Origin: Pseudo-nitzschia pungens
Lineage: Eukaryota > Bacillariophyta > Bacillariophyceae > Bacillariales > Bacillariaceae
Direction of reading: 5' to 3'
DNA length: 64,000 nt
Assembly (NCBI GenBank): GCA_037355855.1
Contig: CM074759.1
Span: forward strand, 8,556,001 to 8,620,000
In this document: positions 1 to 12,010 of the stretch, one piece after another
Position numbering within the stretch: the first letter of the stretch is position 1
Layout: each line of letters opens with the position of its first letter
Translations under genes and position numbers: made by a program
The notes under the pieces: generated by a model
The model's input: only the letters and a program-made list of their open reading frames with translations
Told to the model about the DNA's origin: nothing
The model's database searches: none

Positions 1-556
1 ATCTACTTCGTATTAATTATCAGCTCTTTTAATTTTATCAATCAATAATGTTATGCCGTGCATCAATAATAATCCACGTTGTATCTGAATGATGTAGGAA
101 ATAATATCAATACTATGGGTTTGCCGCTGGATCAAAATGCCCTAAACTCCCGAGTAAACAACATTAAAGTCGTGGAGGGGACAGCTTGTAATAATTCCGT
201 AGGTAGCATCGTTGGTCGTGGTAGGGTTTGGCATCGTTGCATGTGAAGACTGAGCGTCACTGGAAGACAGGATTATTCAGGAGAACTGTAGAGGCAGAAA
301 ACTGGAAGTGTATAGGCTTTGTTGAGATACAGGTGAGGTGGCTTCTGTATGACAGGTGTATCCGGTGGAAGACCTGGAGGTTATAATTTCTGTAATGGAA
401 ACGCCAATGTTTTGGGAAAAATGCTGTCGTCGAGCGAAAAACGCCGTTCGGTGTGTATGGTGCAGTAAACAGGGAGAGAATACAGATGCGCTTGCAGCTG
501 AATTACAGGGGACAGGTGGAGGAGTATCAGGTGGAATCGTCAAAGGGTATATTTTT

Positions 557-711
557 GTTAAAATGTAGCTGAAACTGGTTTAAGCTGATAGATCCCAGGG
601 CAAGCTTGGAGATATACAGCAAGAGCAAAGGCGTTCAAACCGGTTGAGGTGCCGGTCTGTTCTATCGATAGTCTCGGATTCACCACTACGGCCGATCGAG
701 CAAGATCAACC
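557..711 (+). repeat. 155-bp direct repeat, copy 1
   Basis: This stretch recurs at 1091-1245, offset by exactly 534 bp, and is almost identical (one clear difference near base 628). It begins with GTTAAAATGTAGCTG and ends with CAAGATCAACC. A diverged version of its first ~35 bp also occurs inverted near 27075-27110. Confidence 0.85.
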
Positions 712-1090
712 TGTTTCACAGCGTTGTGTGTAGTACAGCGTTGTGTTTAGGGCAGCACGGTGGCTGTGGTGTTTGTTGTAGCAGCAATAAAAGGGACACG
801 TTGTGTCGTAACGGAAGAATGGGTGCAACAGCAGTAGAATTTTGAAAAAATTCTTTCTCTGTCAATTTTTGGAGTTTGGAGACGCCGTTTGTACCATGTT
901 ATCCGCAATAACAAGAAGGACAATAATACCTGGAACGGCCTGCCAACATAGAGCTTGGGGTTCCAGTATAAAATTATAACTGTCACAGCGTCGATTCGGT
1001 CTTCTCGTCGTCGTCGTTATTTCTTGTTATCTTCGTTGCTTGTAGATCTCCAGCTTTGCAAGCTTACAACAAGCTTGCGACTGTTAATCT

Positions 1091-1245
1091 GTTAAAATGT
1101 AGCTGAAACTGGTTTAAGCTGATAGATCCCAGGGCAAGCTTGGAGATATACAGCAAGAGCAAAGGCGTGCAAACCGGTTGAGGTGCCGGTCTGTTCTATC
1201 GATAGTCTCGGATTCACCACTACGGCCGATCGAGCAAGATCAACC
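1091..1245 (+). repeat. 155-bp direct repeat, copy 2
   Basis: Second copy of the repeat at 557-711, in the same orientation. The near identity points to a recent duplication inside the larger dispersed element. No coding function is visible. Confidence 0.85.
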
Positions 1246-2100
1246 AGATCTATTCTAACTACCTCTTATGGGCCCAGTCAGTTAGATCTTAGGCTTGTAG
1301 TTCTACAGGAAGCTGCTGAAGGAGCAGGATGTAAGTATCAAGGTATTCAAATCAGAGTTAAACTAAAGATGTGAGGACAGATAGCTTGTCGAGGATTCGA
1401 CGTTGCTGTCTTGTTAGTGCTACCGGGTGTTCTGCTTGCTGTTCGTGTACAAATAGTACTGTATTTTGTTGTGTCTGTACAAGCAGTACTGGAACCCAGT
1501 AGAAAACTATTTCCGTGCACAATATGCGCATGGAAAATATGCAACGTGTGACTGGATTGAATCCAGTCATGAACTGTGTTACGGTTACAATTTAACAATT
1601 TTGCTGAAAGTTGGGAAATCATTGTTCCAAAAACGTCGTTGTTGTGCGAAACGCTGTTGTCAATCGAAAAACATGCTTGTTGTTAAAAGGAGTATCCAGC
1701 AAAACTTGAGAGGCAAAATAACAGGAGGTTTATATGCCTTGGGAAATACAGGTGATATTACAGCTGTATTTGGAGATTCAGGATTGGAGATGCTGGAGGT
1801 GATGGAGGTTGTATGGGGCTGCGTTGGTCAAAAATGCCGTCGATTCGGGAAAGCAGTGTTCTGAAATGCCGTTGATTTTTGAGACAGGTGAGCTTGATTG
1901 GATCAAAAGATATGGAGGGTATTTGCATTGAAACAATTGACGTATCTGGTGACGGGGGCTTGAATGGGGTTGTAGCAGCAATAACAAATGCATGTCGTGT
2001 CAGGACAAAAGAAATGGGTACAGGAGAGTAGAAATTTTGAAAAATTCTTTCTTTGTCAATTGTTGGAGTTCGGAGACTCGTTGCTGTGATGCCAACCGTC

Positions 2101-2383
2101 AGCGAGCACACGAGTGAAGGCAATGTTGCTAGCTCGTACAAAAGCTGATTGGTGGCCGCGACAACAATCGTTTCGAGTGAGGTGCCCGGTCGGCACTGTT
2201 GTTTGTGGGGCATGTTCCATCGACCCGAGTTCAACGCCTCCGGCGCAATTAGCACCACACAGCACAGTCCGAACTGGACCGAACCGGACCGGACCGAGCT
2301 GCATTGCATTGCATTCCATTGAATTGAATTGAATTGAATTGAATTGCAATGTTATTCATATTGGTGGGTATACTGCAATAGTG
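2101..2383. other. Intergenic spacer 3' of the fucosyltransferase-like gene
   Basis: This holds a short pentanucleotide run (GAATT, about 2315-2345) and nothing else that I recognise. It is the 3' flank of the minus-strand gene ending at 2384. Confidence 0.4.
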
Positions 2384-4469
2384 TTATGTTTTGCTTTCCG
2401 TTTTGCTCGACTGGTGCTTCGGACAAATCTTGGCGTTCTTTTCCTTTTGAGCTCCCCAGGTTTCCTCCGCGTACAGATACGCGCAGTCCGTCCCCGACAC
2501 CTTGGCGGCAAAGGCCGCATAGTAGCCAATCCCATATACGACGCACCGGGCCATCCGCGCAATGTAGGAGTCGACAATCGTTCCGTAGTAGGCCGGCGCC
2601 TCCCTTCCCTTCTGTCGGTCGATGTGGGCGTTTTCTTCCGTCGCGTTGCGGGCCACAACCGGTCCGCCGGAGTGCACCACTTCTTTGAGGGGTGGGTAGA
2701 CACAGCTGGTGTTGGTCCCCTTGTCTCGCAGGTAGGCCGAGCCCTCGGCCAGTTCCTCGGCAACGTGGAGCACCAGGTCGTTCGAGTCCGACAGAAAGTA
2801 AATCGGTCGCTGCTTGGCAGCACCAGCACGGGTACGGGTACCGGTGCGGGTAGCGGCATCTTCCGGGCCAATCTCACGGGCGCAGACCAACGCCTTGGCC
2901 GCCGTCTCCAGTGCAAATTGACGCTGGGGTCCCCCCTCCTCCCAGGGGAGTCCGGTCTTGTCGGCCGGGTATCTGTCGTTCTTTCCCAGGAGGACGTGTC
3001 CGACGGGGTGGGCCTTGGGGTGTCGGACCCGGCAGTGGACGGCCGTAAAGTCCACCACGGCCGGGAGCGTCGACACCGGGTCCAGATCGGCGGTGGGATC
3101 GGACGGATTCGCCAGCAAATCCATGGACTCCAGCGCGGTGACAATCTCGGCGCGTACGCCCTCGGACGGCCGAAAGAAAATGTCCCAGACGGCACCAAAC
3201 TGCGGCGCCGTGTGCAGATCGGAGGGTTTCCAGTGCGGCTCGTCCTTGTAGTATCCCTCCTTCTCGAGGCGTTTCTCCAGAATGTCTTCGTCGAGGTGCC
3301 CCAGGATCCGGTGCCGGAGAAACTTGGCGTGGCTGTACTTGTATTCCCGTCGAAAGACGTCCGAGGTGTTCTTCGGGTCGGATGCGAGCGCACCCGGGCT
3401 GGGCGGTGCCCCGGCGCGGACCATGGCCCGTTCGAAACCAACGTCCCAGAAATCGCCCTTCCCGGGATGCTGCTCTGCCTGGTCGTCAAATAGCGGGAGG
3501 ACCTTGTTGCGGATGTCCTCCATGTATTCAAAGCGGAATTTTCGGCAGCCGCGCTTCCCCCAATCGCAGTCGGGAATCCTCCAGTCCAGCGCGAGCCGCG
3601 GATTGCCATTGCCATTGCCATTGCCATTGCCATTGCCACTTTCACTCTGGCCATCCGTTTCGACGTCAACGTCAACGTCAACGTCAACGTCAACGTCAAC
3701 GTCAATGGGGGGCACCAAAAAGTTTTCGAGCTCGCGAGGCCGCTGCCAGGACATGAGGAGGACCCGCTTGAGGCGCATTGCGAGGTACAGATCCCAAGGG
3801 AGTTGTCCCACGCGATCGTGGAGTCCCCCACAGACACCGAGGCAGGTCCGGACCAGGAACCGAGGAGCCTTCGGACCGGTGGCGTAAAAGATCGAGTCGC
3901 CGGGGTATTCCGCACGGACTTTCTTGTGCCACTGGACGTAGTCCGTGATCCACTTGGGAAGGGGGGCGTAGTCCTGGTGCCCGTTGTGTTGTTTTTGTTT
4001 TTGTTTTTGTTGCTGTTGCTGTTTTTTGTTGTCGTTCCTTCTCCTTCTTCGCGTGTCTTTCCTCGTCTTTTTTCGTGGGTTGCTTGGCGTTTTGTTCCTT
4101 CTTTTCTTCGTCCCGACGCTGGCTTTGCGACACCGGATTCGCCGAATTCCCGGTCTTGGTTTCTCTCGATGCATTGGCAATGGCATTGGCATTGGCATTG
4201 GCATTTGCTGGCGCGACCACAACGGCCACGTACATGTGCACCATTCCCAACACCATCGCTGCCAGCGGGAGGAGCATGAGGCACCACACGACGGAACACT
4301 TCTTGCGGACGACCGGTTTGGTCGTCCTGCGCAGGGCATCGCCGTATATCTGGACCCTGCGCTGCCGCTGCTTGGAGTCGCTGGTCGTTCCCGCGGTTGT
4401 TCCCGTTGTTGAAGCGACGGCGGGAGGGATTTTGCGCTGTTTCGTGTTCTGGGAAAGGACCGAAACCAT
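2384..4469 (-). CDS. Type II membrane glycosyltransferase, fucosyltransferase-like (one frame break)
   Basis: Probable Golgi enzyme transferring a sugar, perhaps fucose, to a glycan or protein. The chosen ATG at 4469 begins a short cytoplasmic tail, followed by one hydrophobic anchor (CSVVWCLMLLPLAAMVLGMV) and a long charged/Gln-rich stem. The catalytic part, in the next frame, has a glycine-rich CLGVCGGLHDRVGQLPWDLY segment resembling the nucleotide-sugar site of NodZ/FUT8/O-FucT-type enzymes. It also has an HxRxR-like VHCRVRH motif, a FLSDSND strand and a C-terminal DSYIARMA...GIGYYAAF block. Hexanucleotide repeats inside the domain encode (DV)n (about 3662-3710) and (GN)n (about 3602-3645). 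Anchor and catalytic frames differ by one base; removing one base gives 695 codons. The likeliest site is the T6 run at 4022-4027. Sugar specificity is inferred; the family call is moderate. Confidence 0.65.
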
Positions 4470-5913
4470 AGGTGGCGGTGTGGTGGTGGTGGTAAGGTTT
4501 ACGCGTAAGGTTACTGGTAGTTTTGCGAGATGTGTGAGAGTGAGTTTTGAGTTTTGAGTTGAGAGCTGTTCGTGACCAGTGACCAGTGACCAGTGACCAG
4601 TGACCAAACCAACGACCTAGTAACCTTACCGGTAACCTTACCGTATCGGTAAAATGCAACCGTAGTTGCGCGCGCTATGCGCCCGTGCAACTCCTACTAC
4701 TTAGTACCTACACATAGGTACGTTCCTAAGTACGCCTCATTTTTTGACAGGACGGGACCGTTTTTAATGGCTGAGTACAGTAAGACTTACCGGTTGCTCT
4801 CTAGACCCCATTAAGATTGCAGGAACAGTAGTTTTTTTCTCCGTATATTAACACGGAGGCGCGCAACCTTTGTTGCATTATTAAAGACAGGATTCATTAT
4901 TATTTTAAAGACAGGACTCCTGTCTATCGAAATTTCTGTCAGTTGCCTCTCCGAAAGCTTCACAAAATCCCCTGTAATCCACTGTTTGCTCACTATTTCA
5001 CGAAAAAAAACACAGAGCACCAAAACACCAAAACACCATGCCAAGGCTACTGCTACTAGTATTAGTAGTACTACTTCTAGTATTAGTAGTAGTGGTGGTG
5101 GTAGTCGTAGTGGTAGTGGTAGTAGTACTAATACTAGTAATAGTAGTACTAGTAATAGTACTGGATACTACTACTACTAGTACTAGTAGTTTGATATTTG
5201 ATCATCAGCAAGAGATATGAATAAGACAACAGAAACAGCAATAACAGCAGCCCACGGACTGCTGGCAAACAGTGAGTCTACAGGGGGATACTGTTCAAGC
5301 GCTATTGTACATGCTCAGATACTACAAGACACTCCCCTAGAGGTACAATAGTATTAGTCAATAATGGGGGCATGATTTAGTACTTAATTTAAAGGAGTTA
5401 GCTCAGCTCAGCTCAGCTCTGTATTTGTGACAGCATCTTGTTCCCTTGTAGCATAGCACTCCAGCATGGGCATGGTGATACCAATGGTGGTATGCATCTT
5501 AGTAGTAGTACTACTACTACTACTAGTAGTAATATTACTAGCATCATTTCATGTATTTGTACAATACTACTAGTTCCATGAGATCATCTAAACAAGAAGT
5601 GTGAGCTCTGGTATATCAAACAAACAATCACATCTGGAAATACATGCTAGTGCCTATCAGGACAGTACTCTAGGTAGTACCAGTAGTAGTATCCTGGCAG
5701 CCTTGCACCAACACCCCCCTGTTTCACTAGTAGTACTAGTACTAGTATTGCTGTTTGTTTTGTTGGCTAGGCAAAGTACCCCTGTTGTTGCTGCTAAGGC
5801 ATGTTTTTAGTTCAGGGTTTATTGTTGTTACCCTTGTTGGTCTGCGGATCTGCTCTCCTTCAGAATGGCTGAAGAGATGTCAAGTAAAATCAGATAACAT
5901 CTAAAGAAAAAAT
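4470..5913. other. Intergenic DNA with trinucleotide repeats
   Basis: This holds a short tandem tract of GTGACCA units near 4573-4605 (upstream of the minus-strand gene) and long AGT/TAG-type trinucleotide tracts near 5040-5185 and 5500-5575. Short open frames here are translations of those repeats. I see no gene. Confidence 0.5.
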
Positions 5914-6363
5914 ATATCACAATTAAAGACACAGTGGTTGCAAAGAAGATGGCTGAGCAGGTTAGAACAGCACTGATTACAACAAGGGCTCTCACGAACG
6001 AGAGGGTGGAAATTGTAAAGGCACACCTGTCCCCAGAGGAAATTGAAATGATGGAGGAGTCGCGAGCGCATTACCCTTGTGGGGAGTAGCGCGAGCGCTT
6101 GTAGTTAATGTTGTTAGTGGTTTAAAGTGATTTATTTGTTACAGAGAGACATGCCTTTATTATTGTTGCAAATAGAAGACCGGAGCAAAAATAAGTGATC
6201 GAAATTTCGTCTCGGAGATTTCAAACCTCTATTTCGAACCTCTATCGGTAGGGTGTGACCGAAGGTTTGTTTTTAGGTGTTGGGTGTGAAAGTCGTCTGC
6301 TGACGCACGTGTAGAAAAAGTACTGTGCTCTACGCTGTCACCATGACTTTAACCTCTAAACCC
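5914..6363 (+). pseudogene. 3' fragment of the SAP-like repeat gene, with its 3' flank
   Basis: Bases 5914-6090 encode the last ~58 residues of the protein found at 47926-48674. They are nearly identical, with one visible change (Q to H in the last ten residues), and end at the same stop. Homology continues through the 3' flank to about 6363, where both copies end at CCTCTAAACCCTTA. The 5' part is missing. Two copies with the same 3' boundary and different 5' truncations suggest a mobile element or its relic. The function is unknown. Confidence 0.7.
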
Positions 6364-6641
6364 TTACTAGGTTATGAGAATTTTCAAATTTTTTTGTTTT
6401 GTTGAAAAACTTGAGGTCACGAATTGGGAATCTTTTTCCCAAAAAGAATCGGCACGTGAAGACCAGAACCTCTTGTCCGACTGACGACGACCGAAGACGA
6501 CCGATCGGTGCGCAAACGCAATCTTACTCGTAATCCAACCGTCACAAACCAACACAACAACAACAACAACAACAACAACTCAACTCGACTCGACTCGACT
6601 CAACAACACAATACAACAAGAGAATTGTTCAGCACACCACA

Positions 6642-7436
6642 ATGACCGCGAAAGACGTCAACAACACCGGAGTCCAAACGGACGAAAAGAAACAGCACTT
6701 CGACGACATTTATGTCTGCGAGACCCCCGTTCCGTACAAAACCCGCATCCTCGATGCCATGAGCTATGTCTCGGACGAATTCAACCGAGCCATGTTCGAG
6801 GAGCACATCGCCCCCTTTCTCGAATCCCTCGGCAAGGATTCCGTTAGCTACGTCGATCTCTGCGCCTGCTTCGGAAACACCACCATGGCCTGCCTCCACG
6901 GCATGTCCTACGACGAGATCCGGGACAACTGGAAGGACGAGGAAGCGTGCCAAACCATCAACAAGCCCCGCAAGACCTTCGGGGCCCCATCCGGCTGCAC
7001 CGTGACGGCCATCGACATTTCCCCCCAGGCCATGGCCTACGGAAAGTCCGTCGGCCTCTACGACGAGACGGTCGTCTGCGATCTCAACAACACCGAGGCA
7101 CCGACCTTTGCCGACGCCAAGACCGCCCTGTCCGGGGCGGACGTCTTCTTGTCGACCGCCGCCCTGTGCTATCTCACGGTCGAGTCGATCGAGCAGCTGG
7201 TCGACGCCTTTTGTTCCGGAGAGACCGCCGAGGGAATGATGCTCGTCAACTTTCTCAACCCATTTTGCCTCGAAAAGGCCGATGCCACCAAGCAGATTCT
7301 GCTGAAAAAGCTGGACTTTGTGGCCTCCCGGGCGACCCGCCACCGACGCATGTCACAGCTCGAGCAGGATAACTACCCCGGTGAGGAGTGGTCGCTCCTG
7401 GAATTGTGGGTCCTCAAGAAGAAAACAGAGAACTAA
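6642..7436 (+). CDS. Class I SAM-dependent methyltransferase-like protein
   Basis: This is a complete 264-residue frame starting at an ATG in a CACAATGA context; (CAA)n and CGACT-type repeats lie just upstream in the likely 5' UTR. The fold is suggested by VDLCACFGNTTMACLHG at motif I (a degenerate form of DLGCGTG), VTAIDISPQAMAYGKSVGLY at motif II and DVFLSTAALCYLT at motif IV. This resembles a family in bacteria and algae whose motif I reads DLCxSYG. No signal peptide or membrane segment is visible, so it is probably soluble. The substrate cannot be inferred. No intron or frame break is seen and codon use is GC-rich like the other host genes. Confidence 0.75.
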   Translation: MTAKDVNNTGVQTDEKKQHFDDIYVCETPVPYKTRILDAMSYVSDEFNRAMFEEHIAPFLESLGKDSVSYVDLCACFGNTTMACLHGMSYDEIRDNWKDEEACQTINKPRKTFGAPSGCTVTAIDISPQAMAYGKSVGLYDETVVCDLNNTEAPTFADAKTALSGADVFLSTAALCYLTVESIEQLVDAFCSGETAEGMMLVNFLNPFCLEKADATKQILLKKLDFVASRATRHRRMSQLEQDNYPGEEWSLLELWVLKKKTEN

Positions 7437-8036
7437 ATTGATGGATTCCGTGATTGAGTTGCCAACAGTCTTCCGAAAAACGAAAAACGTCCCGTAAACT
7501 ACGTATCGATAGGGGCGATGAGCACCGGAATATTTTTAGTCAAACGAGTTCTTACTACACGTAGTGAAAAAGGATGCCCACAATCGGAGATGGCCTAAAA
7601 TTGACATGTTACCTTCATTGCTTAGAATTTGCAACGACAGGACCAGCACTAAAGTTTTTCGAACCTTAACCCTATCGAAAAAAAAAGTTAGAGCTTTCTA
7701 ACAAGCTATAACGTGTTACTTTTGGGTGAATACTTTAGAAGTTAGGATTGCTCAAACAGGAACCAACGCATATGCGTCGGTTTAGAGACCGCCGCAACCA
7801 CGATAGTATTATTACTACGATTCACTTCAGGAAGTAACTTACTTCGTAGGAGTATTTAAACTACGATTTATTTCGAACGAAGGAATGTACAAGTAGGAAA
7901 TCAAAATAATAACAATGAGAGATGATTCCCGAAACTATTACGAATTCCTTCGTGGTACGAAGTACTTCGTACAAACGGTGAAAGAATGAAGGGCGACGCC
8001 TTGCTTCGAACCGTTGGACGGAACGGGACGAGCCGC
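7437..8036. other. Spacer between convergent genes, with a dispersed repeat
   Basis: About 7560-7730 is a diverged copy of the sequence at about 33684-33830. Both have the GGATGCCCA block, then an AT-rich run, then an AGAGCTTTCTAA segment. The remainder is unannotated 3' flank of the two convergent genes. Confidence 0.5.
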
Positions 8037-9164
8037 TTAGTTTCCCCAGGGTTTCTTGTTCTTGTTCTTGTTCTTGAACAAGAACTTGCAGCGGGGGACG
8101 TTCTTGAGGTTCTTGAAGCGGCTCCTGGCCAGCATCTTGCACATCTCGACATCGGGATCGCGCCAGAGGCCGTCGGGCTGCTTGGGGGCCTTCTCGGCGG
8201 TGACACCGACGGGAGCCTTGGTCGGTGGCTTGGTCGGCGGCTTGGTGGGTGCCGGTGCCTTGGTGGGTGCCTTGGTGGGTGCCTTGGTGGTGGGAGCCAC
8301 GGTGGGAGTCGCGGAGGGAACCCCCGTTGGAATCATCGAGGGAGCCACGGTGGGAGAGGAGGACGGTTGGTCGGTCATGTTGGGAACGTCGTCGTTGTTC
8401 CAGTGGTGGTAGGTCCACTTTGTGGGAGACTGGCTGGGAGACGAGGGGATCCCGTTCTTCGCGTCGTCGTCGTCGTCGTTCACGAAATCGTCGAAGTAGA
8501 GGGCGTAGGGGTCCTCCGAGGGGGAAGCGGACGGAAAATCGGTGATCCAGTCTCTCCAGTCGTCGTCCAGGCAGTTGTGGCAGTAGTGGTCGCGGTACAA
8601 AAAGATGTCGAACTCGCAATCGGGGATGATCTCGCCCTTTTTGGGACCGTCTTGGTATTCGCACATTTCGTGGTCGCTCCAGATGTGCTTGCCCTTGTTG
8701 GGTCGGTTTCTTCTTCCCCGGAGTCGGCGTTGGTGGTCCTCGGAAGGTTCGGCGGCGGCATCGGCGGCGGCGGTGACGGCGGCTTGCTCGACGGTGACGG
8801 CGGCTTGCTCGACGGTGACGGCTTGGGTCAGGGGTTCCATTCCGTTGTCGTCGCGGACCATGTTCAGGACTTCGTGGAGGGCCTCTTGCAAGAAGGCGGT
8901 CTCGGCCTCGTCGAGGGGTTCGTTGAGACCGTCGAGAACCAGGACACCGCGGTCCGGTGAGTGGAGGGAAGGAGCGAACAAAATCGTGTCGAATCTCGGG
9001 GACGGATCGCTGGTCGCGGCGGAATCGTGGTCGGTCTCGGAGGAAACGACGCGCTTGCTGCGGAGCTGGGGCTTGGCGGAGGCAAAGACGGATCCGTCGA
9101 GAGAAAAGGTGGAAGCAACGAGTGCAACCAAGGAAAGGGTGGAGAAAGAGGTCGAGAACTTCAT
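8037..9164 (-). CDS. Secreted Ser/Pro/Thr-rich protein
   Basis: The start at 9164 (MKFSTSFSTLSLVALVASTF) gives a classical signal peptide; the frame extends further upstream, but those residues look like 5' UTR. The 375-residue product has an N-terminal region, then a Cys- and Tyr/Asp-rich segment (EMCEYQ, CEFDIFLYRDHYCHNCLDDDW). A low-complexity tail follows with PSxxPT and KAPTKAPTK-type repeats, then a C-terminal block with Cys (DVEMCKMLARSRF, VPRCKFLF) ending in a Lys/Asn run. Such Pro/Thr linkers are frequent in diatom extracellular and wall-associated proteins, so export is likely. No enzymatic motif is visible and the function is unknown. The antisense frames are shadows. Confidence 0.75.
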   Translation of the reverse strand: MKFSTSFSTLSLVALVASTFSLDGSVFASAKPQLRSKRVVSSETDHDSAATSDPSPRFDTILFAPSLHSPDRGVLVLDGLNEPLDEAETAFLQEALHEVLNMVRDDNGMEPLTQAVTVEQAAVTVEQAAVTAAADAAAEPSEDHQRRLRGRRNRPNKGKHIWSDHEMCEYQDGPKKGEIIPDCEFDIFLYRDHYCHNCLDDDWRDWITDFPSASPSEDPYALYFDDFVNDDDDDAKNGIPSSPSQSPTKWTYHHWNNDDVPNMTDQPSSSPTVAPSMIPTGVPSATPTVAPTTKAPTKAPTKAPAPTKPPTKPPTKAPVGVTAEKAPKQPDGLWRDPDVEMCKMLARSRFKNLKNVPRCKFLFKNKNKNKKPWGN

Positions 9165-9624
9165 GGTGGAGAGGCTTGGTTGGAAGACTTGGATGAAAGA
9201 CTTGGTTGGATTGTGGATGGTTGTGAGTAGATCGTTTTGTTTCTGGTCCAAATGAATTTTGTGATCTCTTTTCGAGTTGGGGAGAATGAATCGAAAAAAG
9301 GAGCTGAATGTTTCATCCCTCGCGGTTGCACCGTGCTTTGATTGCATTTCATCTTCTAAAAGCTCCAGCTTGATCGATCGATCAAGCTCGAGCCTCTGGA
9401 CAGAAACCGACCCCAGGTCGAAACAGATTGCGAAACGAAACGGACCGATGAAACGTTCTATGGACTTTTCGTACCGTCAACACGCACATACCGATTCGTG
9501 TCAATTGCGGACGAAACCGATCTGCGAGTCACCGGAAAGTCTGAAATCTAACAGTTCGCGTAGTGATGTTGCAGGGAATGTGGGAGGAAAGCGCTGCATC
9601 GGTATGCCGGGTTGGAGGAAGATA

Positions 9625-9735
9625 AAACGGATGCGAGAAACGGATGCGAGAAACGGATGCGAGAAACGGATCCGAGAAACGGATCCGAGAAACGGATCCG
9701 AGAAACGGATCCGAGAAATGGATCGGCGAAACGAG
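9625..9735. repeat. 13-bp tandem repeat
   Basis: About eight copies of AAACGGATGCGAG or AAACGGATCCGAG stand head to tail. Because 13 is not a multiple of 3, all three frames of each strand stay open. That accounts for the Arg/Asp/Ser-rich frames here and argues against coding. Confidence 0.9.
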
Positions 9736-11640
9736 CCGGAGCAACATACAAAATTGCATGTGCGCAAATTTATTTAGTTCCGGAGGGCCCAGAAGATACT
9801 GTTCGAACGCTATCACACACACTCAGATACTACAGAATACTCCCCTAGAGAGGTACATCAGGATCGATCGTAAAGTGGAGGGCATGATGGTGTTTATTTT
9901 CGATAAAAAAAGGAAAGAGTGAGCAAAGCGCTCAAGCGCTGAGCTCTGGATAAAAAGGACTCGCTGTATCGTACTGTATCTTATCAGTACTGTAACCACG
10001 TAGAATTGTACAGAGCAGAGTAGTGTACGGAGTGTCGTAGCATACGGAGTAGCGTTAGCGCTAGCGTACGGGCGTAGCATACGATCATAATAAGGAGTTA
10101 GCGCTTGCTTGCTTGCTTGCAACTGCCTGGGTCGGGTATTGTATCCGGTTATAGTACAGACCGTACAATACTAACCATACCCCGACGGTAGCATAATAGG
10201 GTAGCACAGTATGTTAGCATACCAATCTTCAGTTACTAGCATTAGCATCCCTAACCTTGTAGCACTATGCTACACCGTGTGCTAGCGGATGCTGTACCCG
10301 GAGTTTTGTAACTGGTACAAATCCTACACGATGACCTGGGTCACTTGACTGTAGCACCCCAGCATAGCGTTTTGCTAAGCCTGTTGCTAAGCGCTGTTGC
10401 TAAGCCTGATGCTAAGCCTTGGATCTTGTAGATAGCTCTCGTTACTACCTGCTGTAGCTCTGGTGCAGATCCCTACACAGTAGTAGCCTTAGCATCTTGG
10501 AGGTGAATAATCAACATATGATAACAACAGATAAACCAACTCTGGGCACAAAGTTTGGATGGACATAGTACTAGGTGGTATGGCTACAAGTCTATTGCAA
10601 CTGCTTCCAATTGAATCACCATGGTCAGGAGGAGTTGCAGCCTAATTTGTACATGAATTTGTGTCAAAAATTATGACTGAGTAATACTATAGTAGTAGTA
10701 CTACTACTACTAGTAGACTCCAGGGCCGTCCGGGGGTTGTGGAATACATTAAAAAAACTGGCAGTTGGAAGAATAAACCTACACCACCAGAATCTGCTTC
10801 GTTTAAACAGAACTTACTTCCTTTCAACAGAACTTACTTCCTTTCAATAGATTGTAAGGTTGGGGGTTTGTCAAACGGCCATCAATTTTGTTTACAATTT
10901 AACATAACACACCTTACCCAGAGACTTATTACTAAGTGAGTTAGCAAGCGAGTTAGCAAGCAAGTGAGGAGCTAGCGCTAATGCGAGCTAGCATATCAAG
11001 ATCAAACCGCTTGCTAAATGTTATTCCGAATAGTAACCTTACTGATAGTAGCACCAGCAGCATTTCATGTACTTTGTAGTACTAGTATGCATTGCTTGTT
11101 ATTTGTACTACCAGTACGGGAACATCTAAAAAACTCCGAACGTAATCAGTAATTCAGTAAGTTAATCAGTAAGTTAAGGTTTACTGTAATTATGGAGTGC
11201 TTGAGAATGAGCTTTGTGCGCCAACTGGGCCCCCGCCCTTTAGAATTTCTATGATCATGTGTCTTCTTGTACGGTACCGTACTCATACTACTATTAGTTG
11301 CATGAAGTTACAGTACTATCATACCAACACCTTCCGTACAGTACTAGGTAGTAACCTTACCTTACAAGAAGTTTAGAAGGGACAAAATTGTCGCTGTTTT
11401 GCAGACGGGTTGTGAACAAGCTCAAATTGGAGCAGCAGCAAATTGACTAAGTCTTAGTCTTAGTAAATGCTAGTACCCTTCGGCTATTGATCGTCTTGGC
11501 AAAAGTACTATTCATCATCGCGTCAGAATTGGCAAGTTCCACCACTGTAGCGACAAACTGATGCGCTGTATCAGTAGTAGTAGTAGTACGCTACAGAAGC
11601 CGTGCTGGCTGCTGGTGCTGTATGGTGCTACAGGGCTTCT
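9736..11640. other. Long intergenic stretch without a recognisable gene
   Basis: AT-rich DNA with GCTAGC-type and trinucleotide tracts. Open frames are short and lack domain signatures. Confidence 0.4.
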
Positions 11641-12010
11641 GTTGCTGCTAAAAGCTGGGTATATATCTCTTGTACAAATCCTACTGGAAGGGCCCAGCAT
11701 CCTCCTGTCTAGCATCCTGCTACTATTGTACTATATCACCCATTCTATTCTACAGTTCCATCTATATCTTCGCTCTGTGTATCTTATAATATTTGGCTGC
11801 TAAGAGCTGGTGGGGTATGCACATCTTGTACAAATCCTACTAGAGGAGGGGCCCAGCATCCTTTCAAGTAGCTGGCATCCTGTTCAGTGTCCCCCTTTCT
11901 AATCTACTACAGTTCCATTTATATCTTAGCACCATATATATCTGCTCCAATGAGATTGAGTATGTAGATCTGGTACAAATCCTGCCGGTAAGGCCCAGCA
12001 GACCAGCACG
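11641..12010. repeat. Satellite-like family, three degenerate units
   Basis: Three spaced units carry the core ACAAATCCTACTGGAAGG or a close variant, near 11676, 11840 and 11980, followed by GGCCCAGCA-type sequence. The same core recurs at 24277-25020, 33880-34160 and 43640-44640. No coding potential is visible. Confidence 0.7.

Larger units (their letters stand above)
1..2100. repeat. Dispersed non-coding repeat at the window edge
   Basis: No credible gene is present; the open frames are short and run across repeats. Bases 1-273 reappear inverted at about 27225-27480. The stretch about 1786-1893 reappears inverted at about 27100-27215, directly adjoining, so the second copy is a shortened version of this one. 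The element probably starts before base 1. Its family is unknown and no transposase or terminal repeat is visible. Confidence 0.6.

Noticed and set aside
2339..3493. 384-residue plus-strand frame opposite the fucosyltransferase-like gene
   Set aside because: Antisense shadow. The motifs and the hydrophobic anchor lie on the minus strand.
2356..4659. 767-residue minus-strand frame, longer than the chosen one
   Set aside because: It is Arg/Pro/Ser/Thr-rich throughout with no domain or membrane anchor. It is a shadow of the fucosyltransferase-like gene, kept open by GC bias and 6-bp repeats.
9501..9922. Arg/Asp/Asn-rich repeat proteins in several frames
   Set aside because: A 13-bp tandem repeat rotates through all frames, so none is privileged.
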